Assembly: GCA_037974665.1 (NCBI GenBank) | Contig: CM075766.1 | Coordinates: 50,972,569-51,036,568 of the forward strand | Reading direction: 5' to 3' | Origin: Ehretia macrophylla | Taxonomy: Eukaryota > Streptophyta > Magnoliopsida > Boraginales > Ehretiaceae | DNA: 64,000 nt | Part shown: one piece after another, positions 1-11,031 of the stretch | Layout: every line of letters begins with the position of its first letter | How positions within the stretch are numbered: position 1 is the first letter of the stretch | Notes under the pieces: generated by a model | What the model saw: only the letters and a program-made list of their open reading frames with translations | The model's database searches: none | What the model was told of the DNA's origin: nothing | Position numbers and translations under genes: made by a program

Positions 1-108
1 TACTATTTATATTTGTAATTATTTATTTCCGTCTTTTTTTTTTCAATAATAGATCTAGTCATCTAGAAGCTTCTTTTTATGTTTCTATTTTGTTCTTACC
101 GAGTGCAG

Positions 109-1148
109 GAAAAAATGGCGATCTATCTCAAAAATTCTGGAGGTAAAGGAAAAAATAATTAATTTTGATTCTGCATATACTATGTATTCGTATGTATACC
201 TATATCTATAATTGTAATGACGTTGAGTGTAATGTAATAGTACGAAGGACCCTGGGCAGCAGCCGTTTTCTTTTCAAATTGGACAAGGAAAAGTTATAAA
301 AGGTAATTTTTGCTGATATATACATACATATGTGTGTGTGAGTGTGTGTTTCTCGTCGTTGAATCAGACTTCTTTGATGTATATGTATTTGTAATTAATT
401 GGAAATGTATTATCTAATTGCAATAATCGTTTGATTTATATGTTATATCTATTCCGGGTAGATTAAAATATCCCTCTGTTTTCCGTGAAATTGCCTGCTA
501 AAAGACTGTGGTACCTTAGTAATCTAGTAATCCTTTACAAGAATGTGGCTCGTTGCCCCCCTGGGTCTAAGAACTGCGAGAGGTTGTTATCACATTCTTC
601 TTAAGCATAGGCGTTATGATGGTTACCCTATAGTTTCCTTACATAGGGAACTAACCTCCTTTTTTGTATATTACTATTTTACAGGATGGGATGAAGGTGT
701 GATGGGAATGCAACTTGGAGAAGTTGCTAGACTACGGGTAATATGCAAATAATTGGTTTGATGTCCGTGCATCTTTTTGCTTATTGAGATGGTATTTGTG
801 TTGCTTAATTGCTCGAAATTGCTACTAATTGACTAGAGTTCTTGTACAGAAGTTTCTAACAGGGCGATCAGACTATAGATCAGTATTTATAAACCCTGTT
901 GCACTTTGCTAAAACTCTGATTAGAAATCACGCCAGGCATCTTTAGGAAAAATATGTGTGACGATTATGCATCGCCCACGTATCTGTTCTGTTGCAGTAA
1001 ATTGTTCTAATTTTGCTGACATAGCTCGTACTTGTACAAACTGCAGTGCTCTCCTGACTATGCTTATGGTCACAGTGGATTTCCATCATGGGGTATCCAG
1101 CCTAACTCAGTTCTTGTTTTTGAGATCGAAGTGCTGAACATGAAGTGA
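109..1148 (+). CDS. FKBP12: FKBP12-type peptidyl-prolyl cis-trans isomerase, 3' part (partial)
   Basis: This is the C-terminal part of a small cytosolic FK506-binding prolyl isomerase; the 5' exons lie left of the window. Four exons join in one frame: 109-142, 241-302, 685-737 and 1047-1148 (stop TGA 1146-1148), each bounded by GT and AG. The peptide reads through KNGDLSQKFWS, TKDPGQQPFSFQIGQG, GWDEGVMGMQLGEVARLR and CSPDYAYGHSGFPSWGIQPN, ending VLVFEIEVLNMK. These are the plant FKBP12 blocks, including the aromatic binding-pocket and YAYG segments. Family knowledge: FKBPs catalyse proline isomerisation, and plant FKBP12 binds FK506/rapamycin less well than the animal protein. The family is about 112 aa, so roughly the first quarter to third is missing here. 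The exons are short (34-102 nt) and were assembled by hand; a long single reading frame in this area (543-752) is mostly intron. Confidence 0.9.
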
Positions 1149-3560
1149 CCGTGTGCTCTAGATGGAGGAACGGTGTTTAATCTTGATGTCAAAATATAAG
1201 ATGGTTAGTCATGGCATGATCGAACTTGTTAATGAGTCCTCTAGACTGAGGATGAATGTCTGGTCTTGATTGTACTATCAGATGGTTAGACATTTTTATG
1301 ATCAAACTTGTTAAAGAGTCATGGTTGGAGGTTTAACCTTGAATCTTTCATATTATGCTTTTGTTAATTGCCATGAATTACTGCTTCAGTTCATTTGCCA
1401 GCTAGAGATTATATGGCTAAAAGTTGATCTCTTGTAAAAAGCCACAATTACAAAAAAAAAAAAAAAAAAAAAAAAAACTCGTTCATCTAGAAGACATGTT
1501 AGTGTAAGATGTTACACGAGTTTATTACTAATAAAAGACGAGTTCAAGCAGAAATATAAGTTGAAAATCTTTGAAGGAAAATGAGAATTGCTTGCTTCTG
1601 CTTGCATATCCTTAGTTTTTCAAAAGATGACGATCTTGTTGCTTGTTCTCGGTTAAAGAAGATCATTGTCGTTGCAACCCCTAGGACAATATTCATACTG
1701 CTACCATATGTGTCTCTGTCCCTAACGGCCCCTCTAATTGCCAAGACTACCTTCATAGATCTTTAGATTATAACATAATTTTGCTTGGCATTGCATGCTA
1801 GAACATAAGATTATTGTGGGATGACAATCTTGATCAACAATTATACACTAGTTTTGCCCTTGTTGTATCTACTTGTGGATTTGTTGTGGAAACTTACATC
1901 CAAGATCGACGCATTCAGACTTGGATGATTTGCCAATTGATGAGTGTGGGCATGCATGCAAGTTTTTATTTACTAGGTTGTTCTCCATTTAAGTCCTGGA
2001 AGTTTTTCTTCCATTGCTATCGGGCTTGCTCTATAAGCTTCAATTCAACATTTCTGATGGATGGAAGCATTAGGTTTTTTGGTGTAGCTGTACCCTTGGG
2101 ACTTGAACTCTCTCATTTCGTTGTAACATTATGAGAGTGAAGAGAAGTAGCATTCATTCCCATTCAAGTTTTACTTTGAAAGGCCATTGTTCCTTGCTTG
2201 TGAGTCATTGTAAAATATTGATTGTATAAAAGTGAGTTAAAAGTGGCCTTCTTTATGTGAAGTTTAATAATCAATCCACTACAATAATCGATTCCATACA
2301 ATGGCATGGACGGATTTCGGATATGTTATTATGGGCAATGGTTGATTCATTTACGGGTCAGGTTTATAGTCTTTATTGATTTCAAGAATGAAGCTATTAA
2401 GGAGTTCGTTAAAGTTAAATTTTTTAAAAATATGTGTATTTTTAAAGTATTTTAAGTTGAAAAGTCGTTTTAGTTTCTATTGAGAAATATTATTTATATA
2501 TAAGTATTAAATCACATATTTTTAAACATCAGAATAATAATCTTGAATCCGTCATTAATTATGAGATTAAGCGATTTATTTAGTAACCAAATTTAGTCGG
2601 GCTATTGGTACAAGCGCCAGATGTCAACAAATTACTAGTCAAGATATGATTTGTCTAAAGGGACTTCATCCAACTTCCTAATCTTCATCGAAGCATAACT
2701 AATGTGAAAGAAGCTTTTTGTCATTAAAAGGGCAGAATTCAACTCAGGAGTGGCTGAAGAAATTTATCATTTAGGTTTGTTTGGTGAGGCCTATGATTGA
2801 TGATAACGTTTTATAAACTTCGTATTACAACAATTGATTGTCGGATATTTTGTATACCCACCTATGATGATATAAAATAAATTATAGAGTAGTTGGACCT
2901 GCTCTGTTTCAGGCTGCACTAAGCATCAACTATACTAACAATGACTGCAAATCATTGGCCTGAAACATGCATAATTTATTATTTTTTAGTCTTTTGATTT
3001 GTTAAGATCGTGCTGATTATTATTTCTACATCCTCATTGAGCAAATAATTAATCATAGTGGTCAAAAAAGATAACTAATCATAACAAATTTTCATATTTT
3101 ATGGACTTTGAAAATATACCCTTTTTTAAAGTATGACTCATAAAAAAAATAAGGAAATTCTTCAGTATGGGAAGCAAAATGGGATTTTAAGATCAGCCTT
3201 ATTTCGGAAAAACCAACTCCTATTTCTTGAATTTTATACATAACTCTGACGACAATCTAAGCTAATATCATTTAGGTAGTAATGGTCGTCTTGACCTTGA
3301 AAATAAGTTAGGAATATTACTAGCATTAACGTTGTAAGATTTTCATTTTTATTTTCTTTAACCCCTGCCCTCATATGCTACTCTTTACTCCCGCTAACTA
3401 GACTATTCTTAAATTTCACTAACGTTGTAAGTTATTAACATTGGGGTGACAAATTCATTATTAAAAAAGTAGTGACTCTTCAACTAATTAGTAATTACTT
3501 GTGATTTTTTACAAGTAAAACTTACATGAATTGATTCATTAATCTTAATTGTATTCTAAT
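1149..3560. other. 3' flank of FKBP12 and AT-rich intergenic region
   Basis: No supported gene. A 26-base A-run lies at 1452-1477. Weak open frames (1581-1766, 1814-2134) show no recognisable domain. A short inverted repeat, tgtttcaggc (2905-2914) with gcctgaaaca (2958-2967), could form a 10-bp stem. The rest is AT-rich spacer. Confidence 0.5.
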
Positions 3561-3823
3561 TCAACTTCATAATTTGTTTTTCCTTTTGGATATAACAAAA
3601 GTAGATTATTACTTGACAATTACACTACACGTCAATTGTGTTATTACTTTCACAAAAATAAAAGGGAATTATTACTCCAAAATTTTTGTAAACAAAAGTG
3701 AAGGGCACTATCGTTATTATCGTTCATATATTCCTTTACTCTCGCTAGTCACTCTACCCACTGCTTCACTTTGTTTCCAAGTTTTATCCATATACACTGT
3801 TCAAAAGATTCTCTCAGCAACAA

Positions 3824-3861
3824 CACGCGCGCGCGCGCGCGCGCACACACACACACACACA
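3824..3861. repeat. Composite (CG)n(CA)n microsatellite
   Basis: About ten CG units (to ~3844) run directly into about nine CA units (to ~3861), giving an uninterrupted alternating purine-pyrimidine tract of about 38 bp. Such tracts favour Z-DNA. It lies in the promoter or first leader exon of the downstream SAC51-like gene, about 75 bp before a strong GTAAGT donor at ~3935. Confidence 0.9.
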
Positions 3862-3934
3862 GTGGCTTGGAGCTTTGAGTTTGTAAGATTCTTCTTATTG
3901 GTTCAACGATCTGCTCATTCGGATACCTTCTTCT

Positions 3935-4593
3935 GTAAGTTGTCAGAGTCTTCTCAGTATCTTTCAATTCACATTATATAACAACTCGGTGTAGCAAACA
4001 CCGATTTTGAATTTATTATATGCAACCTTATTTTATATTTTTTTCGATTTTGTTTTCATGACTCGAATTTGTGATGTTATGCGGTGATAGTTTTACCGTT
4101 AGTTCTTGATGTACTTGATTCTTCTATGTCCTCTTTTTGATTACCCTTAAAATAAAACTTAACTACTTCCAAGATCTTCAACAATGGAGCCAACTAAGAT
4201 CAAATATTTTATTTCTTTGATTTTTCATATCTAAATTAAGCAGCCCATAAAACATAATCACATGTATAACTGATATAGTTTATGTTCTTGGGTTATTTGC
4301 CCCGTTTTTTGTGGGATTTTCTCTGTAATATTTGTATTCAAGCCTTGCAGCATCATATGATTTTGGTTGAGGGTTGAATTTGTTTTTGTTGAAAATTGGA
4401 CATATGAGCTTCAAAGTTCTTTCTTGTTTCGTCCTTTATTTTCTTCATCTGAATTTTGCTGTTTTGTGAATTTTTTTGGGAGATATAACAACATTTCCAA
4501 TGTGTTTTAGTAGATTAATTAGAAGTTGTTTATAACTAATTGATTACTACTGTTCTTGAATTTGATGCATCTGCTCTTTGCCTGCTTTTGCAG
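3935..4593 (+). other. Predicted 5'-leader intron of the SAC51-like gene
   Basis: A consensus donor GTAAGT at ~3935 and an acceptor TTTTGCAG ending at 4593 bound an AT-rich stretch of about 660 bp without coding potential. Removing it would join a leader exon near the CG/CA repeat to the exon that carries the uORFs. This is an inference from splice signals only; transcript data would settle it. Confidence 0.45.
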
Positions 4594-4623
4594 GTTGCTT
4601 GGAGATATATCAGCAGGTGGTAC

Positions 4624-4641
4624 ATGATTGCGGATTCTTGA
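4624..4641 (+). other. Short upstream ORF in the SAC51-like leader
   Basis: An ATG at 4624 opens a five-residue frame ending TGA at 4639-4641. It lies just inside the predicted second leader exon and is the first of several upstream ATGs before the conserved uORF. Family knowledge: SAC51 mRNAs carry multiple uORFs, of which only one encodes a conserved peptide. This short one is not conserved as far as I know. Confidence 0.4.
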
Positions 4642-5089
4642 CTCGTATTTAGGATTCGACACTATGCTGTGGCTAAGTTTGTCAATTGACGTGTTTCGTT
4701 ATGTTATCTCCTTGAATTTGTATTGTAGGGTTATTCTATGAATTGTAGTTTATTCTAGAGAATCAAGATATTGCATCCATCTTCTTTTCATCACTTGCTG
4801 CTCATGGGATCCGACCACTTCTTTTTCGTTGCTTGCTATATCTATATGATTAGCTGAGAAAGCAAGCTACTAACTTTTGTCATCTCCAGTTCTTGTTGAA
4901 GTATAATCATTATCCCTCGGTTTGGTTTAGAACTGCTTCAGTTGTTTGCATTCCTTGTTGACTAGTTACTGCTTCTTTATTCTCCCAGTTGGTCTTTCCT
5001 TTTCTTTTTCTACCTTCTATAGGCGTTTCTTGTGCTTCAGACGTTCTAGTGAGTGTAGACAGTGAAGTTAATTCAAGGGTCAAGAAGTT

Positions 5090-5437
5090 ATGGTGTGCCA
5101 AGCAGCAAGTCAGACGAGATTTCGGGCATTAAAACATGAGAATGGGATTGCAGGCAGAACTACCATTATAGTTAGAGTTATTGCATGCTTTCAACCTCTA
5201 AAGATTTGCCAGGTTAGTTCTAAATTTAAATATTGACTATGGTAATCTAATCTGGCACTGGTGCTTTTCTGGATTATGTGACGGATAAAGTGGATTTTTT
5301 TTTTTGTTTTTGTTTTTTTGTTTCACATACATGCTCATATACCTGTAGTTGACAATAATGAAGCAGCTGCTGATCTTTGCTTTTTACTGTTCTACCAGGC
5401 TGAGTATTTCCGTCAATTGCTTAAGCCTGTCACGTAG
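5090..5437 (+). CDS. Conserved peptide uORF of the SAC51 bHLH family (53 aa, intron-split)
   Basis: A 53-residue upstream ORF is encoded by 5090-5212 (41 codons) and 5399-5437 (12 codons plus stop TAG), with a GT-AG intron at 5213-5398. The peptide starts MVCQAASQTRFRALKHENGI, continues through VRVIACFQPL, and ends AEYFRQLLKPVT. This matches the highly conserved peptide uORF of SAC51-type bHLH genes. Established knowledge: this uORF represses translation of the main SAC51 ORF in Arabidopsis, and thermospermine relieves the repression, which feeds into xylem differentiation. The intron falls exactly between codons 41 and 42. If it is retained, the frame reads into a different seven-residue tail and stops at 5234-5236. 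The main ORF follows 216 bases after the uORF stop. Confidence 0.9.
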
Positions 5438-5652
5438 ATTGACCCCTCCTTTCTGTTTTTGTATCAAGCCTGGAATATATAGCTGTTTGCCTAGTTTATT
5501 TTCATTCCTGGAAGTAATTGAGGTTGCCGATAAAGTTAAAGGAATACCCTGGTATGATAATCGACATCTTGTGTTTACTTGTGCTAAATTCTCTTGATTA
5601 GCTTTCAAGAACTTCGAGTGACAGTTGTAGTTATGAATATTAGATTACCAGG

Positions 5653-6729
5653 ATGTTTATGGCCCAAAAGCCTTGGCCCTTGCAGCCGCATCCTTTGTGG
5701 AGGTCGTGTGATTTGAATGACGTGGTGACATATCCACAACACCGGCAACAGAACAAATTGCCATCTTTTCCAAACTCCTGCAATGTTATGGCGGAAGTGG
5801 CATTTCCTGGGCCTTCTGTTTCTGTTTTACCCAGATCAGAGATAGGTCAATCAAATGAAGTTCACAGGTCGTTCCAAAGTTCACCTCCTTATTTGGGAAG
5901 CTCAGATTTGACTGCAGACTTGATTATGAAAGAGTCTTGGATTGCTTTTTCCCATGGCGTTGGTGTCAAAGCTACACCAAATCCTGCATCTGGTAGTGGT
6001 CAAAAGAAGTTCCTTATTTTTGATCGCTCTAGCAATGAGACTCGATATATTATCAGTCCTTTTCTCCCTTCCCCTCTACAAAATGAGATTACTGTTCCGA
6101 AGACTTCTCTTGATGCATGCAACATGCGCGATTCTAGTGTGGAGAAGGAGACAATATCTGTTATGGAGCTCATTAACTTAGAAAAGGTGGATGAGAACAA
6201 CATAATTGATGAAGAAAGTGAAATGCATGAAGACACGGAAGAAATTAATGCATTGTTATATTCTGATGACAGTGATGAAGATGATGATAGTGTTGATGAT
6301 GACGATGATGAAGTTACAAGTACAGGTCACTCTCCAGTTGAAATTAGAGGGGTTCATGACAATGGTGGACAAGTTCTGGAAGTTGCTAGTCCTGATGGCT
6401 CGAATAAAAGGCAAAAATTGCTTGATGGCAGGTATAAGAACTCATCAGTGATGGACACAACAAATTCGGTGAAGCTGGACAGAACCAGCAATGACATTGA
6501 TGTTGTGGAATCGAGTTGTTGTGCTGTACGTGAAATCCTCAGTAAGGACACAGATTCTATTTTGAGTGCTTGTGAGAAGAAGCTTAACATCCGTGAAATG
6601 TTAAAAGTTCTTGAGAAAATGGTTCCTGGGCTAGAGGGTAAGGATCCAGTGCTGATTCTTGATGGAGCAATCGACTATTTAAAGTTGTTGAGGCTTAAGG
6701 CAAAAGCAGTTGGAGTTGGCTACACTTGA
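5653..6729 (+). CDS. SAC51-like bHLH transcription factor (358 aa)
   Basis: An uninterrupted 358-residue ORF encodes a protein of the SAC51/SACL class of atypical bHLH factors (Arabidopsis SAC51, bHLH143, bHLH145 group). The C-terminal 50 residues form a degenerate HLH: EKKLNIREMLKVLEKMVPG then KDPVLILDGAIDYLKLLRLK, with a weak basic region. A strongly acidic run (about residues 202-220, mostly D/E) precedes a KRQKL motif at about 252-256. Family knowledge: these nuclear proteins act in thermospermine-controlled xylem development. The conserved uORF upstream confirms the family. The start is the first ATG of the frame; a second Met is two codons later, and a possible splice acceptor (ACCAG) sits just before the ATG, so a further leader intron is conceivable. 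Upstream ATGs at 5554 and 5633 also precede it. Confidence 0.9.
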   Translation: MFMAQKPWPLQPHPLWRSCDLNDVVTYPQHRQQNKLPSFPNSCNVMAEVAFPGPSVSVLPRSEIGQSNEVHRSFQSSPPYLGSSDLTADLIMKESWIAFSHGVGVKATPNPASGSGQKKFLIFDRSSNETRYIISPFLPSPLQNEITVPKTSLDACNMRDSSVEKETISVMELINLEKVDENNIIDEESEMHEDTEEINALLYSDDSDEDDDSVDDDDDEVTSTGHSPVEIRGVHDNGGQVLEVASPDGSNKRQKLLDGRYKNSSVMDTTNSVKLDRTSNDIDVVESSCCAVREILSKDTDSILSACEKKLNIREMLKVLEKMVPGLEGKDPVLILDGAIDYLKLLRLKAKAVGVGYT

Positions 6730-8397
6730 GTGTAAACCACTGTTCCTAAGTAGCATATCAATATGAGAGTTCCTGAAGTAATCCAATAGATTTTCTATGG
6801 GTGAGCTTGAAGGATCTGAAAATAAGATGTCTTTTGATTTCTGAAGCCTTGACTATCTTTTTCATGCTATAGTGCATTTTGTGCCGTGGGGCCAATAACG
6901 TGAGGGTTTAATGGGGTGAATTTTTTGCCTAATCAACAGAGATGGAGTGTATTTATGCTTATAAGTGGTGAGTAGAATGATTATTTGATAGCTTTTGGGG
7001 ATTAAAGAAAGTTGCATTTGAACGCATGGTTTATGGTAGTGGTGTTTGTGCTGTAAATGTGGACTTCTTTCCCAGAAATGTTGAGACTCCAATCGGATTA
7101 GGCGCATGCGTGGTTGGTGATTGGTGTCCCACACTTCAGTTCCCGTTTCTCTTTGCTTTTGATGCTTCCATCATGCCAGCTTGTTGCTCACACAAGCAGC
7201 AGAGATAAACGATACTCGATACACGAAACTCTTGTTATATGTCAGGTTCAGTAAAGGGTAGGACTCATTCAAGAACTAAGATGCTCAGATGGGGCCCTGA
7301 AGGTTCATGATGAACTTTTGATGCCGATTCGTGAGCGAATCTTGTCGTAAAGGCCGGTTTGTTTTCATTCGTGAGTTTTGTACGTGTCTCTCTTGTGAGT
7401 TGGAGTCTGTAGTCTATTGGATTTCAATACCCTGTGTGTCTTGATATTATTGTGTGTTATAAATATTCCAGTGCTTTGATGATGATTGTAAAACTTCATT
7501 GATTTTTACTTTTAGCTTTTGGTTGTTTTTTGATTGTTAATCTAAAGATCTTTATATGCTTGTTTTCCATTGATAAAAGGACTTCAAATAAAAATGTTAT
7601 TACGTTATAAGCAATCCAACAATTGTAATTTACTATTGATGTAGTTAAGATGAATGATACGATAATTTATAATTGTTAAATTTCAATCCTTACTCATTGA
7701 TAAAGCTATCAAGCTTAAAGGACAAATACTTCAACGTTGAAGGAAAAAGAAACTCCTTTGTACGTTTTGTGCACTTTGTCATTTGTCATCCACTAACTGC
7801 TAATAAAATTGTCATGAAAATGACTGCCACAATATCATAATCATTACAGTTTGGATTTATTTATGGAAGTAGTTATCAATTTTTTTCTTTGTATACTTAT
7901 ATTCTCTGTCCTTTTTAATAAGCACGCTATAGGATTGCGCAAATGATGAGTTAGACGGAGAATGTTCTTATTGGAGAATAAATCACACACCATTGAATTA
8001 GGACAACACATGAGGTGGACCCCACGTGTAGTGATGCAATACACATGAGGTGAATTACACGTATAGTGGGTCCCACTTCTCATGGGGATACCCATGGCTG
8101 GATGAAAATTTTACATTATATGTTAAATTCAATCCAACTCATTAGCAGTTTTCTATCTAAATACAAACAATTTTTTAACAATGAAAGAAATTACTCACCA
8201 AAGAACAAAGAGATGGCAACTGGCTGAAGCTATCTTCTAAATCAATCCTATGACCAAAAAAAAAAAAAAGAGTAGTATAAAAGATAGCGTGGTACACGAA
8301 ACTCCCACTATGCGAATACTAGGCTTTTGGCTTGAGATGTGGAGATCATATCTATTCTCAGCAACAAAATGCTTCCCTTCTGCCAAAATTTAATTCC
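6730..8397. other. 3' flank of the SAC51-like gene and intergenic region
   Basis: The first several hundred bases are probably the 3' UTR of the bHLH gene (same strand, TG-rich). The remainder up to the NPH3 stop codon is AT-rich with no domain-bearing frame. An A-run occurs at about 8255-8268. Small frames at 6862-7134, 7026-7208 and 7844-8095 have no recognisable product. Confidence 0.5.
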
Positions 8398-11031
8398 TTA
8401 GGAAATGGAATTTCTCCACCTTCTAGGTGTCTTTCTAGTCAGTTCAGCATTTGGCATCTGAGATCCAATATCATGTGATTCTACATTTGGAATCTTTGTG
8501 AGTTTACTTAGCTTTTTCCACCCTATAGTCCAAGCAGATGTGTGTTTTGGGTTCATCATCTTTTCAAACTGCCCCTGCAAAGTATCAAACTCATGTTGTA
8601 GTTCAAGGTACTTTGCTTTAACACTTTCAAGTTCAAACTTTAATGTGTTTATGTCCTTCTTTGCTGCTGCCCACCCCTCTCGAAATGACTGTGGCGGTCC
8701 TTCGAGTAATGTCTTACGGTTTGACACAAGAGGCTGGTAAGACTCTCCGGCTTCTTTGAGCGCCTTGTTGGCTATTGCATTGCTTATTTTCATCTGTTCA
8801 GAGAAGAGAACTTGTACCACAACTCTAAGTGGGAGTCGTTCGTTCTGAGCAGCGTGCATACACGCATCAATTGAGAGCTTCTGGCAATCCATCACGCGGC
8901 AGAGCCTCTTCCTTTCGTGTTCTATCAACGTTGGATGCGCCTGCCAATTTTGTATATCATGTCAAATTTCTGCCTGTTTAGAGCTATTTTATCAAGTGTA
9001 CTTCAATCTTCATATGAAGCATCAATTACATAGTGATCACATTCAACTAATTTAGTCATGTTTGATAATTGTCTTTGACTTATGATGCCATCTTGTTTCA
9101 ATATGTGCAAAGATTTATGCGAAAATTAAACTGTTGAAAAGCAGAATCTATGGAAATTATAAAGCAAGAAACTCGAAAAATTACCTTTAGATAGGAATCT
9201 ATTGCTCGATACAATCCATCATCACAGTTTCTTGCGGATTCTGGCAAAGCCTCTGCCAAGACTTGAAATTTTGTTAGTGAAAGATTTCTATCACTGGACA
9301 CCTCCGTAAGATAACTGTCGACAAGTCGTGCCACTCTCATCTTGGCATTCGGATTAGTAACCATTGGAGTTCCATCATAAAAATTCTTGTGAGAAGTCGA
9401 TTGTCTACTGGGACTTGAACTTTCTGTCTGCTCCTGAACAAGGAAATGCTCCAAAAGTCTCTGAACAAGATCGACATCATACATAGTCTCGCTTTTACTG
9501 TACGAAGGTATGAGAAGATCTGCCAATGTAGCCTGTTCAAACTGCATACCTACGCGTTTCTCCAGTTCAGTAACCAACGCAGGAGAGACTTTTAACATGT
9601 TTGCCATCCTCAACAACCGGAGAAGGAAGCTACATTTAACACTGTCCTTCTGTGGTGGAATGATACTTATGAGGCTTTCAATAATCATCGTTGGATCTTT
9701 CGCCTGATCAGTTGGTGTATCATCTTTAGTTCCTGCCACAACTATATGCAGCCCCCCTTTCCAACTACTGCTACTACCATTACTGCTGCTGTTGTGGCTT
9801 CCTTCATCGGCTGCCCCTGACCCCTCCTTTATCAGACCTGGAAGCCACTTAGCTGAATAGTACATTATTGCAGCTCCAATTAATTCATGTCTCATCCCCT
9901 TTACCTTAATTGCAGTAACAATGCGCACAAAGTGATCGATTCTTAACATTGAAACATCCTCAAACCACCAATCATGGGGTACCTGCTGGTTTCGACTTGG
10001 ACTAGAATCCTTCTTTTCACTCCATCTCGGGCTGGAAATATTTGCAGACTTTCCTGTATATTGCCATCTTATCCCTTTGGGATTTGAGCAAGCTTTCCAT
10101 GCGATTGACTCGCTGCATCTTCTAACAATCTGGAGATTCTCTGCCCACGGTGATAACTTCTCACAGCTTTTCAGTACCACAATGGAGTCTCTCCATGATG
10201 ATAACACCACATAACTGAGAAAAGCTTCGGTTTTGAAAATGAGATTGCCTTCTTCCAAGTCTTCTGTCATTTCTAGGTACTCTGCTGCACATCTTAGGCC
10301 GGAGATATTTGTCGCGGTTAGATCAACCGCAATTCCATAGCAGAACTTTGCCGCTAGTTCTAAAGCTTCAGCTCCACCTGGAAGGTCATCCAAAACTATC
10401 TTGCTCAACTCTGCATCCCTTGATTCACATATGATTCTGTTCATCTTTCCACTCCGCGAAAGCAAAGGATACTTCCACACACACACACACACACACACAC
10501 AAATAAAAGAAGCTCAAAGTCAAATAAAGTCCATAGGTGATTAAACATTCGAAGCTATAGTCACAGATATAAGATTTCTATACCTTGTGTAGATGGAAAC
10601 TAACATCTCCAACCTGAACCAGTAAGTCACTTGGAATATCAGTTGCAACATGCCTGTTTTCAGAACAAGCACACCAAGCATATTAAGTTGCTTAATCTAT
10701 GTAACTTTTGGTAATCTTGGAACAAACAGAAAAAGTAGCTTAGTGGAAGGACGTAGACCTCCCAAAAGTAACAGAGGTGTGCAAAGGTTTGCTCAGGCCG
10801 GACAGAGATTCAACATAAGTTTAAAATTTAATATCTATAAGACACAGACCCTTTTAAGTGATGCACTTTTGGAAAAGAACAATTATGAACCATATCAATA
10901 TTTTCTCTTACATACCAAGATTGGCCTCGTTGCTCAAAGCCATCGGTCTCTACCCCATGCTTGCTTCCATTAAAAACTCCATTGCCATAGTCTCGACGTC
11001 CTCCAGTGGACTCAGTTTCTGATTCCCACAT
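8398..11031 (-). CDS. NPH3: NPH3, phototropin-interacting BTB/NPH3 adaptor (671 aa)
   Basis: Four exons on the minus strand: 11031-10916, 10653-10584, 10471-9185 and 8940-8398, giving 671 residues. The N-terminus [11 protein letters not shown] and the [20 protein letters not shown] segment match NPH3 itself rather than its paralogues. The BTB fold follows (about 50-140, with [12 protein letters not shown] and [20 protein letters not shown]), then the NPH3 domain ([50 protein letters not shown]), a coiled coil near residue 590-620, and the basic tail RRWRNSIS. Family knowledge: NPH3 is a plasma-membrane-associated CUL3 substrate adaptor for phot1 that is essential for phototropism. The third-last serine (here residue 669) corresponds to the 14-3-3 site S744 of Arabidopsis NPH3. 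It is shorter than the 746-aa Arabidopsis protein, mainly in low-complexity linkers. The domain set is complete, with no frame breaks. Confidence 0.95.
10475..10501. repeat. (CA)n microsatellite at the NPH3 intron 2 acceptor
   Basis: A dinucleotide run of about 13 units reads (TG)n on the NPH3 coding strand and ends a few bases before the acceptor AG (10473-10472) of the second intron. It occupies the place where a polypyrimidine tract would normally be. Length variation here would be expected between individuals. Confidence 0.9.

Noticed and set aside
543..752. 69-aa open frame overlapping the FKBP12 exon
   Set aside because: Only 685-737 matches FKBP12; the rest is intron sequence with a good AG acceptor at 683-684.
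1814..2134. 106-aa plus-strand frame
   Set aside because: Low-complexity hydrophobic translation with no recognisable family and no splice or promoter context.
2905..2967. 10-bp hairpin that could suggest a microRNA precursor
   Set aside because: The stem is too short, the rest of the arms do not pair, and no known plant microRNA sequence was recognised.
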